Source: AM-2324 sp042091035
Lineage (GTDB): Bacteria; Bacteroidota; Bacteroidia; Chitinophagales; Saprospiraceae
Length of the DNA stretch: 64,000 nucleotides
Direction: 5' to 3'
NCBI GenBank assembly: GCA_042091035.1
Contig: JBELIG010000001.1
Location: 1 to 64,000, forward strand
Shown here: piece by piece, positions 35,701 to 43,610 of the stretch
Layout: each line of letters begins with the position of its first letter
Position numbering within the stretch: the stretch's first letter is position 1
Made by a program: the position numbers and the translations under genes
The notes under the pieces: generated by a model
The model's database searches: none
What the model was told of the DNA's origin: nothing
What the model saw: only the letters and a program-made list of their open reading frames with translations

Positions 35701-36718
35701 GGTTAGATGGCAAGGAAACCATCGGGGGACTCACATCAGAAATGAAGATCAACTGGACGTTATCTTCTCCCTGAGCGTTTTCTAATATTACATTATTAGT
35801 ACACCAATCCAAGACCAGCCAAGTCCTTATTATTACTTGGCTACTTCCGCAAGATGTCAGCACAATATCAGAAGAGGACATAGAATATGAACACGTCACA
35901 CCCATTAGTCCAGTAGGAACTCCTGAACCGCCTCCTAAGAGCAAAATACTGTCTGCTGGTATATTGGATAAATCGAGTGTTTGCGTATCGGACTGCAGCA
36001 ATAGAAATGAATCTTCAAGCTTAAAAGTATCAATTACACTTGGTACCAAATCGTATTGGTCACAAGACCAAATAACATTATTTGGAAAATCAACTTCACT
36101 CTGCCGAATTATCTCAATATGCTGCAGGCAATCTTCAGAATCATTCCCATAATAATCTACGCCATGGTAAGTTCTATAAAGAGCTTTCTTTCCATCATCA
36201 CAGAAATCGGTATCGTACCATAATTCAGATGCAATAAAATTGAATACAGAAGCACAATTATCAATTAATATAGGAGCTGGAACATTGGCAGGATCTTCAT
36301 TACAAAATATTTGTACAGCCTCCTGTGGACAATCAAACACTGGACCAATTAGATCCATAACCATTAAGATACCAGAACAGCTATTTCCAGTGGTTTCGCT
36401 TGTAATTACATAATTAAGCAAGTCAAAAGCATGTGTCCCATCAACAGGATTGGCTAATAAGTTCATGTTATGATATACTTCTATAGTATAATTACCAGAA
36501 AGATTAGAAGTCAATAAATGAATTGGAAGAACCTCAACCAAGCAGTTGGCGTCTAAACTCAGTTGTACAATATCCTGACAAGACATACTTTGCCCTGTAT
36601 CCTTTGAAAAGGGTATATCATTAACAATAAATGAATTGGAATAAGATGGAAAATTAAAAAGTGTAGCTATAACAAGTGTGCTATAAAAGAACCATTTTCT
36701 TTTATTCATGGGAAACAA
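32732..36718 (-). CDS. Large secreted protein with HYR-like repeats, dockerin- and cohesin-like modules and type A T9SS sorting domain
   Basis: The 1328-residue protein begins with a signal peptide ('WFFYSTLVIATLFNFPSYS', near residues 9-27). Residues about 100-930 are repeated HYR-like beta-modules rich in cysteine, with 'VEDN', 'DNCS' and 'CTAPIALC' motifs. Around 990-1045 are two dockerin-like calcium repeats ('DEGVTTLDVVRVKQHIL' and 'ADVNNSGTITTIDIVMMRKV', Asp1017). About 1115-1250 is a cohesin-like beta-sandwich. The last ~75 residues are a type A T9SS sorting domain ('LGPNPFKDSFTIWL'). It should be exported by Sec, cross the outer membrane by T9SS and be anchored at the surface, probably as an adhesin or matrix protein. 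Met4 is an alternative start. Confidence 0.88.
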   Translation of the reverse strand: MFPMNKRKWFFYSTLVIATLFNFPSYSNSFIVNDIPFSKDTGQSMSCQDIVQLSLDANCLVEVLPIHLLTSNLSGNYTIEVYHNMNLLANPVDGTHAFDLLNYVITSETTGNSCSGILMVMDLIGPVFDCPQEAVQIFCNEDPANVPAPILIDNCASVFNFIASELWYDTDFCDDGKKALYRTYHGVDYYGNDSEDCLQHIEIIRQSEVDFPNNVIWSCDQYDLVPSVIDTFKLEDSFLLLQSDTQTLDLSNIPADSILLLGGGSGVPTGLMGVTCSYSMSSSDIVLTSCGSSQVIIRTWLVLDWCTNNVILENAQGEDNVQLIFISDVSPPMVSLPSNLSLNAEIPASGNTLCKTMGYIPGPLVSDNCSSFDVAIFCELGELVYQNGVDGSEGGFIPFPGLGLGSHSIEYKVRDECNNETIKIGTLIVEDNSVPVMVTAPSSLIGLNELGLNEVLAQTFDQGSFDNCCLDYFEIKKQTDLCGLMQNLEFSETIQFCCAEIGTAVPVVVRAVDCFGNTNEAVITVFVQDNIDPELVFCPDADSIQCNIFVEDYLAAIDAGDYSVLEVFGVAQFNDNCFYSEVYDVILELDDCTEGYVERSWQVLDASGSVKDVCSQYIYINQTDNWGVRFQEDLVIECPTDTLGVYETPAVFDQQCALIATAFNDIDFNVGLNTCYAFFREWTVINWCTYDIQQGNVFTDFSEVDAQIDFDGNGVLDSLVFHSSFGAQNSSDGIIQHTQLISIIDETAPEVEVSEQFICLNESNCLADLMLAMPVINDCSSSTSLTVSTDIPNGDQLGPYVDVPAGIYEATYLVTDNCDNSTVKTVNIIVEDCTAPIALCRDSVYQITINDSVFVHASDLAIESVDNCNALSFVFESLNGLSSYGFSCEEEGEFTYSIIVSDASGNVASCTSTVVIQDTIGYCLADDLHIAGAVMTENINYLEDIDIHLEELLLTNLTDNEGSFEFNNLLENDTFTLRPFHDGPIDEGVTTLDVVRVKQHILQIQLLNSPYKLIAADVNNSGTITTIDIVMMRKVILGLDAAFPNNESWRFVPVNFEFDNPENPFQEDIPEYIIHSPLEASNSNTDFFAIKVGDVNNSVDNLIEKQVEERNYEATYPLYFSNQDLLAGQSYTLTIQTKLSQLLGLQGRLNFDTEAIEIEGFKKPYGFDQSILNLDALREGVLTFAFDNIGNNETSDFFMIELSVRAKRSCKWSELIWLDSSFVNEAYLMDGSVAELSTNFIDLKLRPKLELGPNPFKDSFTIWLSANYKSRIGILRMYSPSGLMLSEQQLEFNSGDSSINVQAENISGLCFYQLEIDGYKYSGRLIAY

Positions 36719-36887
36719 TTATTTGAAAGTCATAAATTATTTCCGGACTTGATTAACGTGTTTGAAACTGGACAGTAAGGTTGAAAGGTGTTTTTGGATT
36801 TTAAAACTTGCGTATTTCTGCAAGGACTTAAATATATAAACTATTTCATATATTTTAAAATACTTTAGTTTTATTTAACACAAAATT

Positions 36888-37241
36888 CTAGAATAGATTT
36901 TGTAATCGTTCCACAAGGTCTTTTGGAACAAAAGGCTTTCTAACATAATCGTCAGCGCCTGATCGAAAGGCTTCTACAATAACGGAATCGTTTCCAATAG
37001 TTGAAAGGACTAAAATAGGTGTTGTCTGATTTTTAGTACGTACATGAGTAATCACATCTATTCCTGATGCTTGTGGCATTAAAAGATCTGTAACAACGGC
37101 ATCTGGTGCCTCATCATCAAATTTATTTATTGCACGTAATCCATTCTCCGCTTTAATAACTTCAAAACCCGCTTTTAATAGATGGCGAGTTATTGCAGTT
37201 AATATCATGGGCTGATCATCAGCCACAAGAATTTTTTTCAT
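36888..37241 (-). CDS. Single-domain CheY-like response regulator
   Basis: The 117-residue protein is one receiver domain: acidic pair D8-D9, phosphoacceptor D52 ('VVTDLLMPQ'), a Ser/Thr in 'VLSTIGND' and a conserved lysine in 'VRKPF'. It has no output domain, so it works by protein-protein contact. It lies 111 bases downstream of the LytTR regulator gene, and is probably part of the same phosphorelay locus. A large T9SS protein gene follows it. Confidence 0.9.
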   Translation of the reverse strand: MKKILVADDQPMILTAITRHLLKAGFEVIKAENGLRAINKFDDEAPDAVVTDLLMPQASGIDVITHVRTKNQTTPILVLSTIGNDSVIVEAFRSGADDYVRKPFVPKDLVERLQNLF

Positions 37242-37352
37242 TTCCCTATTTTTTGATAAAATGCATTAAATCAAGGAGGGATAAACTCAGTTTTCGATAA
37301 ATGGCAAAAAATTGCATATAACTAGCGTCATATACATTTTTTTTAGATTTAA

Positions 37353-38054
37353 TTAAAGTATATTTAATCGATTCATTAAAATAGGCTTATTTGCTCGACT
37401 TATTGGAATTACTTTTCGACCAATAACTAATGTATTTTCTTCTATATCAACGATCTTATCAAGGTTGACAATGTAAGTTCTGTGTACTTTTAGGAATCGA
37501 GCATCTGTTAATTTCGTGGCAATATTCCTTAGTGTTCCATGGAAAAGATGGGATCCGTTATTCATAAAGACTTTTATATAATCTCCTTCGTTTTCAAAGT
37601 ACTGAATATCATCATAAGCTATCCTAATATACTTACCATTTTCCTTTATGTACACTGAATTGGCATGATGCTGATATTGATAATTAAGATTATGAATCTC
37701 CAGCGCTTTTTCAACAGCGGTCTGAAAATCTTTCTTATCGATAGGTTTCACCAAAAAATCTGTCGCTTTATAACGGAAAGCTTCAGCAGCATTCTGGCTT
37801 TTGCCGGTCGTAAAGATTACCTGCTTTACGTTATTCGCCTTATCGAGGAATTTAAACCCATTCATATCCGGCATCTCCACATCTAAAAATATCAAATCCG
37901 GACTATCCATCTTTAGTGCTTCTAAGGCACTATTACCGTCCTCACAAGACCACTTGAGGTTTAAAAAATCGAATTTTTCGCATAACTTTTCTAAGGATTT
38001 TCTGGCCATCAGATCATCCTCAACAATCATACATGTTAACTTGGAACTTCTCAA
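37353..38054 (-). CDS. LytTR-family response regulator
   Basis: The 233-residue protein has an N-terminal receiver domain with phosphoacceptor D58 ('LIFLDVEMPD'). The C-terminal LytTR DNA-binding domain spans about 130-230 ('YIRIAYDDIQYFENEGDYIKVFM', 'FLKVHRTYIVNLDKI'). LytTR regulators bind direct repeats and activate target promoters, in Bacteroidota often for surface or envelope functions. It starts four bases after the hybrid kinase gene, so it is almost certainly phosphorylated through that kinase's HPt domain. Confidence 0.93.
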   Translation of the reverse strand: MRSSKLTCMIVEDDLMARKSLEKLCEKFDFLNLKWSCEDGNSALEALKMDSPDLIFLDVEMPDMNGFKFLDKANNVKQVIFTTGKSQNAAEAFRYKATDFLVKPIDKKDFQTAVEKALEIHNLNYQYQHHANSVYIKENGKYIRIAYDDIQYFENEGDYIKVFMNNGSHLFHGTLRNIATKLTDARFLKVHRTYIVNLDKIVDIEENTLVIGRKVIPISRANKPILMNRLNIL

Positions 38055-38058
38055 TGTT

Positions 38059-40476
38059 TTAATTTTTAATTAAGAATGCGCGCATTTTTTCCAATTCGGA
38101 CCTTAACAAAGATTCCTGGCTAAAATACATATCGGCAATATTAGAAAATAAAGCAATTGAATACTTATTTTGAGACTCGTCCTCAAGCTTTCTCTCTAGT
38201 TCATCCATCAATAAGCCTACTTGTGTCAAACCAACCATAGAAAAAGATGGTTTCAATTTGTGCACAATAGATTTGGCTTCTGAATAGCATTGCTCTTGGA
38301 GTAAGCCATCAATAGAACGAAATTCGACCGCAGAGGATTCAAAAAAGATTTCAAACATTTCTTTTGCGTAATCCACATCACCATCATAAATACTGTTTAA
38401 ATAATCTACATCAAGTGAGTCGTCGAATTTAAATTCTTCGTTGTTATTTTCCATATAATCTTTTTCCTTCAAGTATTTGATCAAAACTTTCTTTAAGTCT
38501 TCTGGGTGAAGTGGTTTCAGCAGAAAATCGCACATACCAGCACGTTCTGTCTCTGTTCTTGTATGTTTCAGACCCGAAGCTGTCAATGCAACCACTGGTG
38601 TTTCTTGATTTAAATTATCTGATTTTAAAATTTCTCGACTCGCTTGATATCCATCCATCTTTGGCATATTAACATCCATTAGGATCAAGTCAAATTTTTC
38701 CTGATAAGAATATTCAACAGCTAAAAGACCATTCTCTGCTAATTTATAATCAATGCCCCATTTCTTCATAAGGGTAGTTATATACCTCTGGTTGAGATAA
38801 TTATCTTCAACTATAAGAACAGTGGATTGATTGAGTTGACTGATATCTATTAATTTCTCCTCTTTCTGTTTTATTTGGCTACTCAATTCGTAGGGAATGG
38901 AAACACTGAATACACTTCCCTTTCCCACCTGACTTCTTACACCTATAGCTCCATCTTGTAATTCTACTAACTTCTTTGTGATAACAAGCCCAAGGCCAGT
39001 GCCACTGTATTGTTCTTCTTTATTATTAGACCCTTGCTTAAATTTCTGAAATATCAAATCTTGCTCACTCTTATCAATCCCAATACCTGTATCAATAATA
39101 TCTATATTGATGAGAAGATTTGATTCATCAATCTTTTCAATCAACAACTTACAGCATACACTTCCTTTTTTAGTGAATTTACAAGCGTTGCCGATTAGGT
39201 TATTCAATATCTGTTTAAAGAGAAGAAGATCTCCATTGACCCACAGGTTATCACTTTCATTATGAACAAATTCAATTGTTACTGGCTGATGCTCCATGCG
39301 TATGGAGAATGTTCGAACGATTACATTCAGAACCGAAATAAGGTTAAATGGCTCTTTATTAATCTTAACCTCTCCAGCATCAATCTTTGAAATATCAAGG
39401 ATATCAGTGATTAGGGAATGTAACATATTTGAAGAACTATCTAACATCTCCAAATACTCTGATTGTTCTTCCGTAAGTTCTGTCCCTTTTAAAAGACTTG
39501 TCATACCTAGTATTGCATTCAATGGTGTACGCATTTCATGACTGACATTGGCTAAGAATTGTTTTTCAGCTTCTTTCGCTGCCTCTGCCTGAGATTTAGC
39601 CCATTTTAATTCCGACATGGACTTCTTACGACTTGTTATATCGTAATGTAGTCCAATAGTCCCTACTATTTCTTGATTTGAATCAAATATGGGCGCTCCA
39701 CTTATCAGAACCCAAATTTTCTCTCCACTCTTCTTAATAATTTGAACTTCGTACACATCGGCCTTCCCCATGGCTCTATCTGAAGTCTGTTGCATTAGAA
39801 TATGTCTTTGCTCGTGGGGCACCAAAATTTCAAGTGCATCTCTGCCCATTAATTCTGATTGAGAATACCCAGTCATCGCACAAAAACGATCATATGCACG
39901 AACGACTATTCCATCGTTATCAACCTCTAAAATTCCAAGTTCCATATTCTCGAGGATACCTCTATATTTTTCTTCACGCTGAGCCATATTTGACTCCGTC
40001 AAACTTTGTATGGTTACATCCTCAAATAACCATATTCTTGAAACCATCTGATTATCTTCTATAACAGGAAAATATTTCACCTGCACAGTTAACTCATGGC
40101 CTAACTTGAAACGCTTTTTCTTCGTTTGTCTAAGTTTGCGCTTGGAAGTTTCATTCAGTCCTGGAATTTGCTTAAGTATTCTTTTACCTAAATCAGAAGT
40201 AAAGGCGGATTCGATAGATTGACCGAGGAGGTCTTTGGATGTTTTCTTGAACTTAAAAATGGAAAAAAATAAGTTATTTACAAATTGGATTCCCGAGCCA
40301 CATCGCTCCAAGATTACAGCTTGATCCATGCTGTTCAAAAACCGAACCAATTCCTTATTATCTACCTTAAGGGCACGCAACAGTTCCTCGTCTCTAGCAA
40401 CTTCTGCTATACTGTTTTTTAATGCATCTCTGTCTACTCCGCCCCCTAGCCTTGATTTGCCATCCAAAGTATTCAT
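38059..40476 (-). CDS. Soluble hybrid histidine kinase with PAS, REC and HPt domains
   Basis: The 805-residue protein has no membrane span or signal peptide. In order it has two PAS-like sensor regions (about 45-160 and 165-290), a HisKA dimerisation domain with H313 ('ANVSHEMRTPLN'), a HATPase domain ('NLIGNACKFT', 'DTGIGI', 'GTGLGL'), a receiver domain with D601 ('LILMDVNMPK') and a C-terminal HPt domain with H739 ('IVHKLKPSF'). This gives a complete His-Asp-His chain that should finish on the LytTR regulator encoded four bases downstream, or on the CheY-like protein. Being soluble, it senses a cytoplasmic signal. The N-terminal 40 residues are charged and of unknown role. Confidence 0.93.
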   Translation of the reverse strand: MNTLDGKSRLGGGVDRDALKNSIAEVARDEELLRALKVDNKELVRFLNSMDQAVILERCGSGIQFVNNLFFSIFKFKKTSKDLLGQSIESAFTSDLGKRILKQIPGLNETSKRKLRQTKKKRFKLGHELTVQVKYFPVIEDNQMVSRIWLFEDVTIQSLTESNMAQREEKYRGILENMELGILEVDNDGIVVRAYDRFCAMTGYSQSELMGRDALEILVPHEQRHILMQQTSDRAMGKADVYEVQIIKKSGEKIWVLISGAPIFDSNQEIVGTIGLHYDITSRKKSMSELKWAKSQAEAAKEAEKQFLANVSHEMRTPLNAILGMTSLLKGTELTEEQSEYLEMLDSSSNMLHSLITDILDISKIDAGEVKINKEPFNLISVLNVIVRTFSIRMEHQPVTIEFVHNESDNLWVNGDLLLFKQILNNLIGNACKFTKKGSVCCKLLIEKIDESNLLINIDIIDTGIGIDKSEQDLIFQKFKQGSNNKEEQYSGTGLGLVITKKLVELQDGAIGVRSQVGKGSVFSVSIPYELSSQIKQKEEKLIDISQLNQSTVLIVEDNYLNQRYITTLMKKWGIDYKLAENGLLAVEYSYQEKFDLILMDVNMPKMDGYQASREILKSDNLNQETPVVALTASGLKHTRTETERAGMCDFLLKPLHPEDLKKVLIKYLKEKDYMENNNEEFKFDDSLDVDYLNSIYDGDVDYAKEMFEIFFESSAVEFRSIDGLLQEQCYSEAKSIVHKLKPSFSMVGLTQVGLLMDELERKLEDESQNKYSIALFSNIADMYFSQESLLRSELEKMRAFLIKN

Positions 40477-40662
40477 TATGTTTAAATGATATTTAAAACA
40501 ACAACAACAGAATCAAATAATATAAAATTATCATATATAATATTATGATATTTAGACTCCAATTAAAAGAATTTCTAATTTTTCAAAAAAACCCAATTGA
40601 CAACCATTTATCGAATAAGAATTTTCAATTTAAATATTTTAACTTAAATTTACCATATTAAG

Positions 40663-40684
40663 CTTGTCATAAATACTTGACAAG
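40663..40684. repeat. Operator-like inverted repeat over a -33 element
   Basis: CTTGTCA (40663-40669) and TGACAAG (40678-40684) are perfect 7-bp arms around 8 bases. The right arm overlaps the TTG at 40677-40679, which sits 20 bases from AACCTTTG (40700-40707). A regulator bound here would block or shape that promoter. Confidence 0.4.
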
Positions 40685-40713
40685 AACGTTTTCAACATCA
40701 ACCTTTGGCGAGA

Positions 40714-40768
40714 GGGATGTTAACTTGGTTTTTTGCGGGTCGAATTTTTTTCGACCTGCGTTTTTTTA
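40714..40768 (+). ncRNA. Candidate short RNA ending in an intrinsic terminator
   Basis: A -33/-7 pair (TTG 40677-40679; AACCTTTG 40700-40707, one mismatch to TAnnTTTG) predicts a start near 40714. The terminator stem GCGGGTCGA pairs with TCGACCTGC (9 bp, one G-T) and is followed by GTTTTTTT. The transcript would be about 55 bases and contains no credible reading frame. The terminator may instead only block antisense transcription into the tRNA region. Confidence 0.3.
40736..40768 (+). terminator. Strong plus-strand terminator with no recognised gene before it
   Basis: GCGGGTCGA and TCGACCTGC form a 9-bp stem around a T-rich loop, followed by a run of seven T. The minus side is followed by A/C-rich sequence after six A, so it works only for plus-strand transcription. 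Confidence 0.7.
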
Positions 40769-40805
40769 ATATAGATATAAAAAAGAGTAATATTAAGGAA
40801 GTGCA

Positions 40806-40838
40806 TAAAAAAAGCCAACTCCGGTCGTGGAGTTGACT
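40806..40838 (-). terminator. Terminator of tRNA-Cys
   Basis: On the minus strand GTCAACTCC (plus 40837-40829) pairs with GGAGTTGGC (40822-40814), followed by TTTTTTT, just downstream of the tRNA. Confidence 0.85.
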
Positions 40839-40844
40839 TATTTG

Positions 40845-40915
40845 AGGTCGGGAGCGGATTTGAACCGCCGTACGAGGTTTTGCAGACCACTGCCTAGCCA
40901 CTCGGCCACCCGACC
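40845..40915 (-). tRNA. tRNA-Cys (GCA)
   Basis: The minus strand folds as a 71-base tRNA: acceptor GGTCGGG/CCCGACC, D arm with GCCGAGTGGCTAGGC, anticodon loop CTGCAAA (anticodon GCA), TTC-arm GGCGG TTCAAAT CCGCT and discriminator U73, which is the cysteine identity base. CCA is not encoded. The anticodon stem (GTGGT/ACCTC) has a U-U mismatch at the second pair. A TATATTTG -7 box lies just upstream and a terminator just downstream, so it is transcribed alone. Confidence 0.95.
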
Positions 40916-40933
40916 ATGCTTTAGGAAGCGAGG

Positions 40934-40941
40934 CAAATATA
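40934..40941 (-). promoter_or_regulatory. -7 box for tRNA-Cys
   Basis: On the minus strand this reads TATATTTG, an exact TAnnTTTG match, about 19 bases upstream of the mature tRNA 5' end. Confidence 0.5.
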
Positions 40942-41006
40942 TAAAACATTACATTATTATTCCACAGTACTTTGGTTTTTTTAAAAAAAATAAGGCCTTA
41001 TAGCTG

Positions 41007-42716
41007 CTACCTTACCAGCGCAACCATACCAGCATACTCATATTCAACACCTTGTACATCATAGACCTTTATAGCATATTGGTAGGATCCCGCAGGAAAA
41101 TAATCCAAACCCCTCTTTCCTTTCCAACCTTCTGAAAATTCAGTGGATTCAAAAAGCTTCTTTCCGTATCGATCATATATCTCCATAATGTAAGATTCAA
41201 CCACCCCGCTAACCAATACAGGTTTAAACTCATCATTTTTGCCACTTGGACTTAGTGCGTTTGGAAGGACTATTCTAAGCCCTGGAGTATATTCAAGCCT
41301 GTTTGATACTGAAACAATCTCAATTTGACCAAAAGAACTGGTCTCAACTTTTGCAGTTCTTCGAATCTCAAACTCAAGTCCTGAAGAGCGAACATCGTCT
41401 GAATCCAATTCATATACTGCAGAAGAGGTCATTGAATCAAAAGAAGCTATTAGAACATCGCCATCTAAAGTGACTTTATAAAGTGAATATTCTTCTGGAG
41501 TAACATAATTAGGATACGAATTATCCCAATTAAATAGAAGCATATCTGTACCTGTAGACTCCATCTCTAGATAGAGATTACTAAAGAGCTCGGTTCGAAA
41601 CATAGAGTCACAGGTGTTTCTAAAGTTCATCTCATAAAAAACTAAACCAGACGAAATTCCCACATCCTCCGTATACCAATTGTCTCCAATAGAGTAAGGT
41701 GATAAACCTGCAGATACTAATTCATTCCCCAAATAATCATAGCCTACGAGCTCTGACTGCACTAAAGCCTGTTCATCAAATATTAACCAATCAACTATAG
41801 TTGAGTTTCCAGACACAGAAACATTTAAAATCTGATAAGATTCTAACTGAGGAGGAACATTTATAAATTCACAAATCTCATTAGAGGTTGCAATATCACC
41901 AGAAGAATAGTAGGCAAATAATTCGAAACAATATTCTCCTGATCCATTTAAAACCTCATAAGGAATACCACCTGATGCTAAGTCAATAGAAATCAAATCT
42001 GAAAAACCGCTCTCATATACCACATTTAATTTTAATGAATCAAGTACAATTTCAGCATCCTCCATCAAATACCAGCTTAGATTGAATGCGTTAATACAGT
42101 AGTTAAAATCAGCCTTTAAAAACATAGATGATTGTGGTGTATCGAATATAGATAGATTTCCACAATCATCTAGAGCTAAAACATAATAGGATTCAGCTTG
42201 AGTAATAGGAGCTATGCTAGTATCAAAATATTCATTTACGTTATACACTGTAGCTATAGGGTTGACACCACTTGGAGTAGATCGATAGATAACATAGCCG
42301 TGGTCATTTATATCATTCAATAGGTCATTCCAGTTTATCGATATCCCAAGTTCATTTACATCTAAAAAACTAATCTCTACCAAATCAGGTGGCAGTGAAC
42401 TTATAGTGTCGGAATCAACAACAGTGCTTATCCCACAATCATAAGTTGATGATAAATAGAAAAACACCTCACCTAAAGGAAGATTGATAAAATCAAAAAA
42501 TTCTTGAGTAGGATCAGTTACTAGACCAGCGCTTTGATAGGGTCCATCAATATCTGAAGAATAGAAAATTTCATGTTCAACAAATACACAAGGCATATTG
42601 TCTACATATTCCCAATACAACGCATCTTCTGCGAAACATTTTATATCAACAGGATCTTGAGCACAACATATACCCCAGCTTAAAAGACCAAAAATTAAAA
42701 AAATATACTTACTCAT
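41007..42716 (-). CDS. Secreted CHU_C-domain (type B T9SS) protein
   Basis: The 569-residue protein starts with a signal peptide ('YIFLIFGLLSWGICCAQ', residues 3-19) and consists of fibronectin-like beta-modules ending in a gliding-associated C-terminal domain ('LPNALSPSGKNDEFKPV', 'MEIYDRYGKKLFES', 'FPAGSYQYAIKVYD'). That domain marks T9SS type B secretion and is shared with SprB-like adhesins. Surface or secreted location is therefore likely; function is unknown. Its start overlaps the end of the lipoprotein gene by eight bases, so the two are translationally coupled. Confidence 0.85.
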   Translation of the reverse strand: MSKYIFLIFGLLSWGICCAQDPVDIKCFAEDALYWEYVDNMPCVFVEHEIFYSSDIDGPYQSAGLVTDPTQEFFDFINLPLGEVFFYLSSTYDCGISTVVDSDTISSLPPDLVEISFLDVNELGISINWNDLLNDINDHGYVIYRSTPSGVNPIATVYNVNEYFDTSIAPITQAESYYVLALDDCGNLSIFDTPQSSMFLKADFNYCINAFNLSWYLMEDAEIVLDSLKLNVVYESGFSDLISIDLASGGIPYEVLNGSGEYCFELFAYYSSGDIATSNEICEFINVPPQLESYQILNVSVSGNSTIVDWLIFDEQALVQSELVGYDYLGNELVSAGLSPYSIGDNWYTEDVGISSGLVFYEMNFRNTCDSMFRTELFSNLYLEMESTGTDMLLFNWDNSYPNYVTPEEYSLYKVTLDGDVLIASFDSMTSSAVYELDSDDVRSSGLEFEIRRTAKVETSSFGQIEIVSVSNRLEYTPGLRIVLPNALSPSGKNDEFKPVLVSGVVESYIMEIYDRYGKKLFESTEFSEGWKGKRGLDYFPAGSYQYAIKVYDVQGVEYEYAGMVALVR

Positions 42717-43422
42717 TATCTACAATTTCGCACTTATGTAAGTAGTATTCAATACGTTGTCCTGATTCTGTAAATTTTCTTACATAAACCAAGCCTAGAC
42801 CCAAAGCATAAACCTCTATGCCATACACCCCAAATTCCAAATGACCTACCTCTTCAATATCATACCATTCATTGACAGAAATTTGTTTTGCAGCATAGCT
42901 TTTATCCTGAAAAACAATCGTTGTGTCACCAAGGAACTGACGTTCTTTGCTTATCGTAGTCTTTTGCCCTTGGTAGATCTTGGAATCAAAAGAAATTTTA
43001 CTGGAAACTTTAGAGGAAGTAGCCCAATCACCAAACAAGAAAAGGTCATCTGACAATATGTCAAACTCCGTTTTAACCCATTCTAATTGCTGAGTATCGC
43101 GCTCTATAATACTTTGAGATTTCAACACCACCCCATTTTCTACTAATAATTCCTGAGTCTCTGCCAATAGTTCACCATACACATCCAATTGCTGTCCTAA
43201 TAGTAAAACTACTGTTTCGTCACTAACCTCAAGGTTATACAACCAATAAAAAGGAGCATCTCCAGTGTCTAAATATCTATATTCCATCAAAAGGGCTGAT
43301 TGCTTTAGCTGATCAAGAGGCAAATAGTAATTTTCTTGATCTTGATAATTTATACCGGAATTATTGGAACAAGAAGCCCAAAAAACAAGAAGCCCAAAAA
43401 CTACCAATAGACGATTTAGCAT
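42709..43422 (-). CDS. Lipoprotein of unknown function
   Basis: The 237-residue protein has a clear lipobox ('FWASC', cysteine 18) and a mature part rich in beta-strands and tyrosine ('NYYLPLDQLKQSALLMEYRYLDTG'). It opens the two-gene unit with the CHU_C protein (eight-base overlap), so it may help anchor or process it. I do not recognise a family. It is divergent from secA. Confidence 0.7.
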   Translation of the reverse strand: MLNRLLVVFGLLVFWASCSNNSGINYQDQENYYLPLDQLKQSALLMEYRYLDTGDAPFYWLYNLEVSDETVVLLLGQQLDVYGELLAETQELLVENGVVLKSQSIIERDTQQLEWVKTEFDILSDDLFLFGDWATSSKVSSKISFDSKIYQGQKTTISKERQFLGDTTIVFQDKSYAAKQISVNEWYDIEEVGHLEFGVYGIEVYALGLGLVYVRKFTESGQRIEYYLHKCEIVDNE

Positions 43423-43524
43423 AATCTAATTTTTATAGAAACCATGACAGCATGGCAATTATTTTATTTTGGAACAATTTATGAATTATAAGTTTTTGAC
43501 GAGGTAGTTTATTAATACTTAATA

Positions 43525-43557
43525 ATTATTGTGCACGCACAATAATATGTATCTTTA
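43525..43557 (+). promoter_or_regulatory. secA promoter with overlapping palindrome
   Basis: ATTATTGTGC (43525-43534) and GCACAATAAT (43537-43546) are perfect 10-bp arms around AC. The TTG at 43529-43531 inside the left arm lies 18 bases before TATCTTTA (43550-43557), a near-perfect -33/-7 pair for the Bacteroidota sigma factor. Transcription would start near 43564, giving a 47-base leader to the ATG at 43611. The palindrome is placed like an operator covering the -33 element. Confidence 0.6.
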
Positions 43558-43610
43558 CACTCCCTATGGCTATTTTAGCCCAGATTATTCAGAATACAAA
43601 GCACTTATAT

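Larger units (their letters stand above)
40477..40805. other. Non-coding region with inverted repeat and orphan terminator
   Basis: Between the hybrid kinase and tRNA-Cys I see no credible gene. The left part is very AT-rich. The right part holds a 7-bp inverted repeat (40663-40684), a possible plus-strand promoter (TTG 40677-40679 and AACCTTTG 40700-40707) and a strong plus-strand terminator (40736-40768), which together suggest a short RNA. Confidence 0.45.

Noticed and set aside
40698..40949. An 83-codon minus-strand frame
   Set aside because: It runs straight through tRNA-Cys and its terminator; the protein is low-complexity and has no family features.
43566..43610. SecA start at the first ATG (43566)
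   Set aside because: It coincides with the predicted transcription start, and the family N-terminus (MFGxIKKxFG) begins at 43611.
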